Positions 13,697 through 16,338 of a DNA stretch of 16,338 nucleotides are shown piece after piece. A program made the position numbers and the translations under genes. The stretch lies in NCBI GenBank assembly GCA_041601535.1, contig JBFIHZ010000056.1, forward strand, positions 1 through 16,338, given 5' to 3'. The notes under the pieces were generated by a model, which was not told the DNA's origin, did no database searches, and saw only the letters and a program-made list of their open reading frames with translations. Each line of letters opens with the position of its first letter. The first letter of the stretch is position 1. The stretch is from JBFIHZ01 sp041601535. Lineage in GTDB: Bacteria > Pseudomonadota > Gammaproteobacteria > Xanthomonadales > SZUA-36.

Positions 13697-15790
13697 GTGG
13701 CCCGCAAGACGCCCATCGACAGGTATCGCAATATCGGCATCATGGCTCACATTGATGCCGGTAAAACCACGACTACTGAGCGTGTGCTTTTCTACACCGG
13801 TGTTTCACACAAGATCGGTGAAGTTCATGATGGTAATGCCACCATGGACTGGATGGAGCAGGAGCAAGAGCGTGGTATTACGATTACCTCTGCTGCTACC
13901 ACCTGCTTCTGGTCAGGCATGGATCAGCAATTCAAAGAGCACCGGATCAATATCATTGATACCCCGGGCCACGTTGACTTCACCATTGAGGTGGAGCGTT
14001 CGTTGCGCGTGCTTGACGGAGCAGTTGCCGTTTTCTGCGCGGTTGGCGGTGTTCAGCCCCAGTCCGAGACGGTTTGGCGCCAGGCTACCCGCTACAAGGT
14101 TCCCCGCATTGCGTTCGTCAACAAGATGGACCGCACCGGCGCGGACTTCAAGCGCGTGGTTCGCCAGATTAAGGAACGTCTGGGTGCCAATGCCGTGCCC
14201 ATCCAGTTGGCCATTGGCGCCGAAGAGAACTTCGAAGGCGTGGTTGATCTGGTGAAAATGAAGGCGATCTACTGGAACGCTGAAAACCAGGGCACTACGT
14301 TTGAAGCCAAGGAAATTCCGGCGGAGCTGCAGGAAGAGGCAGCAAATGCCCGTGAGTTCATGTTGGAAGCCGCGGCTGAAACCAGTGAAGAGCTGATGGA
14401 AGCCTACCTGGATTCAGGCGACCTGACCGAAGAGCAGCTGATTGCCGGGCTGCGCGCCGGCACGCTGGCCAACGAGCTGGTCCCCTGCCTGTGTGGTACG
14501 GCGTTCAAGAACAAGGGTGTGCAGGCCATGCTGGACGCGGTCGTTCAGTTGATGCCTTCGCCCGTCGATGTTCCGCCCATTACCGGTATCAATGAAGATG
14601 AGACCACCGGCGTGCGCAAGAGCAGCGATGAAGAGCCATTCGCGGCCCTGGCGTTCAAGATTGCCACCGACCCCTACGTGGGTACGCTGACCTTTTTCCG
14701 CGTCTATTCCGGTGTGCTGAATTCCGGCGACACCGTGTACAACCCGGTTAAAGGCAAGAAAGAACGTGTAGGCCGTATCCTGCAGATGCATTCCAACTCC
14801 CGTGAGGAGATCAAGGAAGTGCGCGCTGGCGATATCGCCGCAGCAGTTGGCCTGAAAGACGTGACCACGGGTGAAACCCTGTGTGATCTGAATAAGGTCA
14901 TTACGCTGGAGCGTATGGAGTTTCCGGAGCCGGTTATTTCCGTTGCCGTTGAGCCCAAGACCAAGGCGGACCAGGAAAAAATGGGTATCGCGCTGTCCAA
15001 GCTGGCGCAGGAAGATCCTTCGTTCCGTGTGCACACCGATGAAGAATCCGGCCAGACCATTATTTCCGGTATGGGTGAGCTGCATCTGGACATCATCGTT
15101 GATCGCATGAAACGCGAGTTCAACGTTGAAGCCAACGTGGGCAAACCGCAGGTGGCGTACCGCGAAACCATCCGCAAGAGTGTGGAGGCGGAAGGTAAAT
15201 TTGTGCGTCAGTCCGGTGGACGTGGCCAGTACGGTCACGTGAAAATCCGCCTGGAGCCGATGGAAAAAGGCGGCGGTTACGAGTTCGTCAATAACATCGT
15301 GGGCGGCGTGGTGCCGAAGGAATACATCAACTCGGTCAACAAGGGTATTGAAGAAGCCCTGGCCAACGGCGTAATCGCTGGCTACCCGATGGTGGATTGC
15401 AAAGCCACGCTGTATGACGGTTCCTATCACGAGGTGGACTCCAGCGAAATGGCGTTCAAGATTGCCGGTTCCATGGCATTCAAGAATGCAGCCCAGATCG
15501 CATCGCCCGTGTTGCTTGAGCCGATGATGAAGGTTGAAGTGGTAACGCCTGAGGATTACATGGGTGACGTGATGGGTGACCTGAACCGTCGCCGTGGCAT
15601 CGTCCAGGGTATGGAAGACAGCCCGGCGGGCAAGATCATCAACGCCCACGTGCCGCTTTCCGAAATGTTTGGTTACGCCACCGATCTGCGTTCGCAGTCA
15701 CAGGGGCGCGCGACCTACACCATGGAATTTGATCATTACGCCGAGGCGCCGAACAGCGTTTCAGAAGAAATCATCAAGAAAACCGCCTGA
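13697..15790 (+). CDS. fusA: Elongation factor G
   Basis: The 697-residue GTPase (E. coli 704) drives translocation of tRNA and mRNA and, with RRF, splits spent ribosomes. The GTP-binding motifs are AHIDAGKTT (residues 17-25), RGIT in switch I, DTPGH (88-92) and NKMD (142-145), numbered as in E. coli. Domain IV has GGRGQYGHVKI, and the C-terminus carries the domain V signature GDVMGDLNRRRGIVQGME. Translation starts at GTG 13697: it gives the conserved MARKTPIDRYRNIGI, and GAGGTA at 13685-13690 is correctly spaced. It follows rpsG after 39 nt and is followed by tuf after 48 nt. No odd features. Confidence 0.99.
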   Translation: MARKTPIDRYRNIGIMAHIDAGKTTTTERVLFYTGVSHKIGEVHDGNATMDWMEQEQERGITITSAATTCFWSGMDQQFKEHRINIIDTPGHVDFTIEVERSLRVLDGAVAVFCAVGGVQPQSETVWRQATRYKVPRIAFVNKMDRTGADFKRVVRQIKERLGANAVPIQLAIGAEENFEGVVDLVKMKAIYWNAENQGTTFEAKEIPAELQEEAANAREFMLEAAAETSEELMEAYLDSGDLTEEQLIAGLRAGTLANELVPCLCGTAFKNKGVQAMLDAVVQLMPSPVDVPPITGINEDETTGVRKSSDEEPFAALAFKIATDPYVGTLTFFRVYSGVLNSGDTVYNPVKGKKERVGRILQMHSNSREEIKEVRAGDIAAAVGLKDVTTGETLCDLNKVITLERMEFPEPVISVAVEPKTKADQEKMGIALSKLAQEDPSFRVHTDEESGQTIISGMGELHLDIIVDRMKREFNVEANVGKPQVAYRETIRKSVEAEGKFVRQSGGRGQYGHVKIRLEPMEKGGGYEFVNNIVGGVVPKEYINSVNKGIEEALANGVIAGYPMVDCKATLYDGSYHEVDSSEMAFKIAGSMAFKNAAQIASPVLLEPMMKVEVVTPEDYMGDVMGDLNRRRGIVQGMEDSPAGKIINAHVPLSEMFGYATDLRSQSQGRATYTMEFDHYAEAPNSVSEEIIKKTA

Positions 15791-15838
15791 GTGGTTCAGG
15801 CCGGTTTGATAAAAAGACTGATTGAAGAGGTTTAGTTC

Positions 15839-16338
15839 ATGTCAAAAGCAAAATTTGAACGTAACAAGCCCCATGTGAACGTGGGAACGATTGGCCACGT
15901 GGATCATGGCAAGACGACGCTGACGGCGGCGCTGACGAAAGTTTGCGCGGAAGCGCGCGGCGGTGAGTTCAAGGCCTATGACCAGATTGACAATGCACCG
16001 GAAGAGCGTGCGCGCGGCATCACCATTGCCACGGCCCACGTTGAATATGAAACGGACGGTCGTCATTACGCGCACGTGGATTGCCCGGGCCATGCTGATT
16101 ACGTGAAGAACATGATCACGGGTGCGGCGCAGATGGACGGCGCAGTGCTGGTGGTATCGGCTGCTGATGGCCCGATGCCGCAGACGCGTGAGCACATTCT
16201 GCTGGCCCGTCAGGTAGGCGTTCCGTACATCCTGGTATACCTGAACAAGGCGGACCAGGTGGACGATGCCGAGCTGCTGGAACTGGTGGAGATGGAAGTG
16301 CGTGAACTGCTGTCATCCTACGAGTTCCCGGGCGACGA
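15839..16338 (+). CDS. tuf: Elongation factor Tu, N-terminal part (downstream tuf copy)
   Basis: 166 codons of the GTPase domain are present and the gene runs past the end of the window. The motifs are GHVDHGKT (residues 19-26), RGITI in switch I, DCPGH (81-85) and NKAD (136-139). The start MSKAKFERNKPHVNVGTIGH is typical, and GAAGAGG at 15824-15830 is the ribosome binding site. It is the last known gene of the str operon (tufA position) after fusA. Because the fragment at 1-132 covers only the C-terminus, the two copies cannot be compared here. Small differences from the commonest sequence, such as VYLNKADQVDD for VFLNKADMVDD, are conservative. Confidence 0.98.
   Translation, partial: MSKAKFERNKPHVNVGTIGHVDHGKTTLTAALTKVCAEARGGEFKAYDQIDNAPEERARGITIATAHVEYETDGRHYAHVDCPGHADYVKNMITGAAQMDGAVLVVSAADGPMPQTREHILLARQVGVPYILVYLNKADQVDDAELLELVEMEVRELLSSYEFPGD

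Noticed and set aside
14414..15649. 411-codon open frame on the - strand inside fusA
   Set aside because: It is entirely antisense to a highly conserved gene and its translation, rich in His, Leu and Phe, looks like a reverse reading of fusA codons.

Overview
The window is a chromosomal housekeeping locus from a member of the Pseudomonadota, most likely a gammaproteobacterium outside the enteric group. This is judged from the RpoB, RpoC, EF-G and ribosomal protein sequences and from the gene order. A betaproteobacterium is not fully excluded, and I do not name a genus. All genes lie on the + strand. The order is tuf (3' end) - tRNA-Trp - secE - nusG - rplK - rplA - rplJ - rplL - rpoB - rpoC - [terminator] - rpsL - rpsG - fusA - tuf (5' end).

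Positions 1-707 hold the last 43 codons of one EF-Tu gene, a strong hairpin, a complete tRNA-Trp and secE. nusG follows with 3 nt between. rplK and rplA overlap by one base and are preceded by a 133-nt leader with a possible L1 site. rplJ-rplL have a 296-nt leader that contains a well-conserved L10 autoregulatory site and an additional 60-nt hairpin. A structured 235-nt spacer separates rplL from rpoB, and rpoC follows rpoB directly.

An intrinsic terminator follows rpoC and closes the beta/beta' cluster. Next come about 390 nt without a long gene. This stretch contains two promoter-like elements, a chain of hairpins and a terminator-like hairpin (12688-12721) just before rpsL, and it looks like an attenuated leader of the str operon (rpsL-rpsG-fusA-tuf). 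The second tuf runs off the end of the window.

Together the genes supply the translation elongation machinery (EF-Tu, EF-G, L1, L10, L11, L7/L12, S7, S12, tRNA-Trp), the RNA polymerase core subunits, the elongation factor NusG and the Sec channel subunit SecE. No mobile element, CRISPR array, defence system, phage gene or broken gene was seen. The protein-coding content is ordinary. What deserves a second look is non-coding: the rpsL leader, the rplJ leader hairpin, the rplL-rpoB processing-type hairpin and the tuf/tRNA hairpin.
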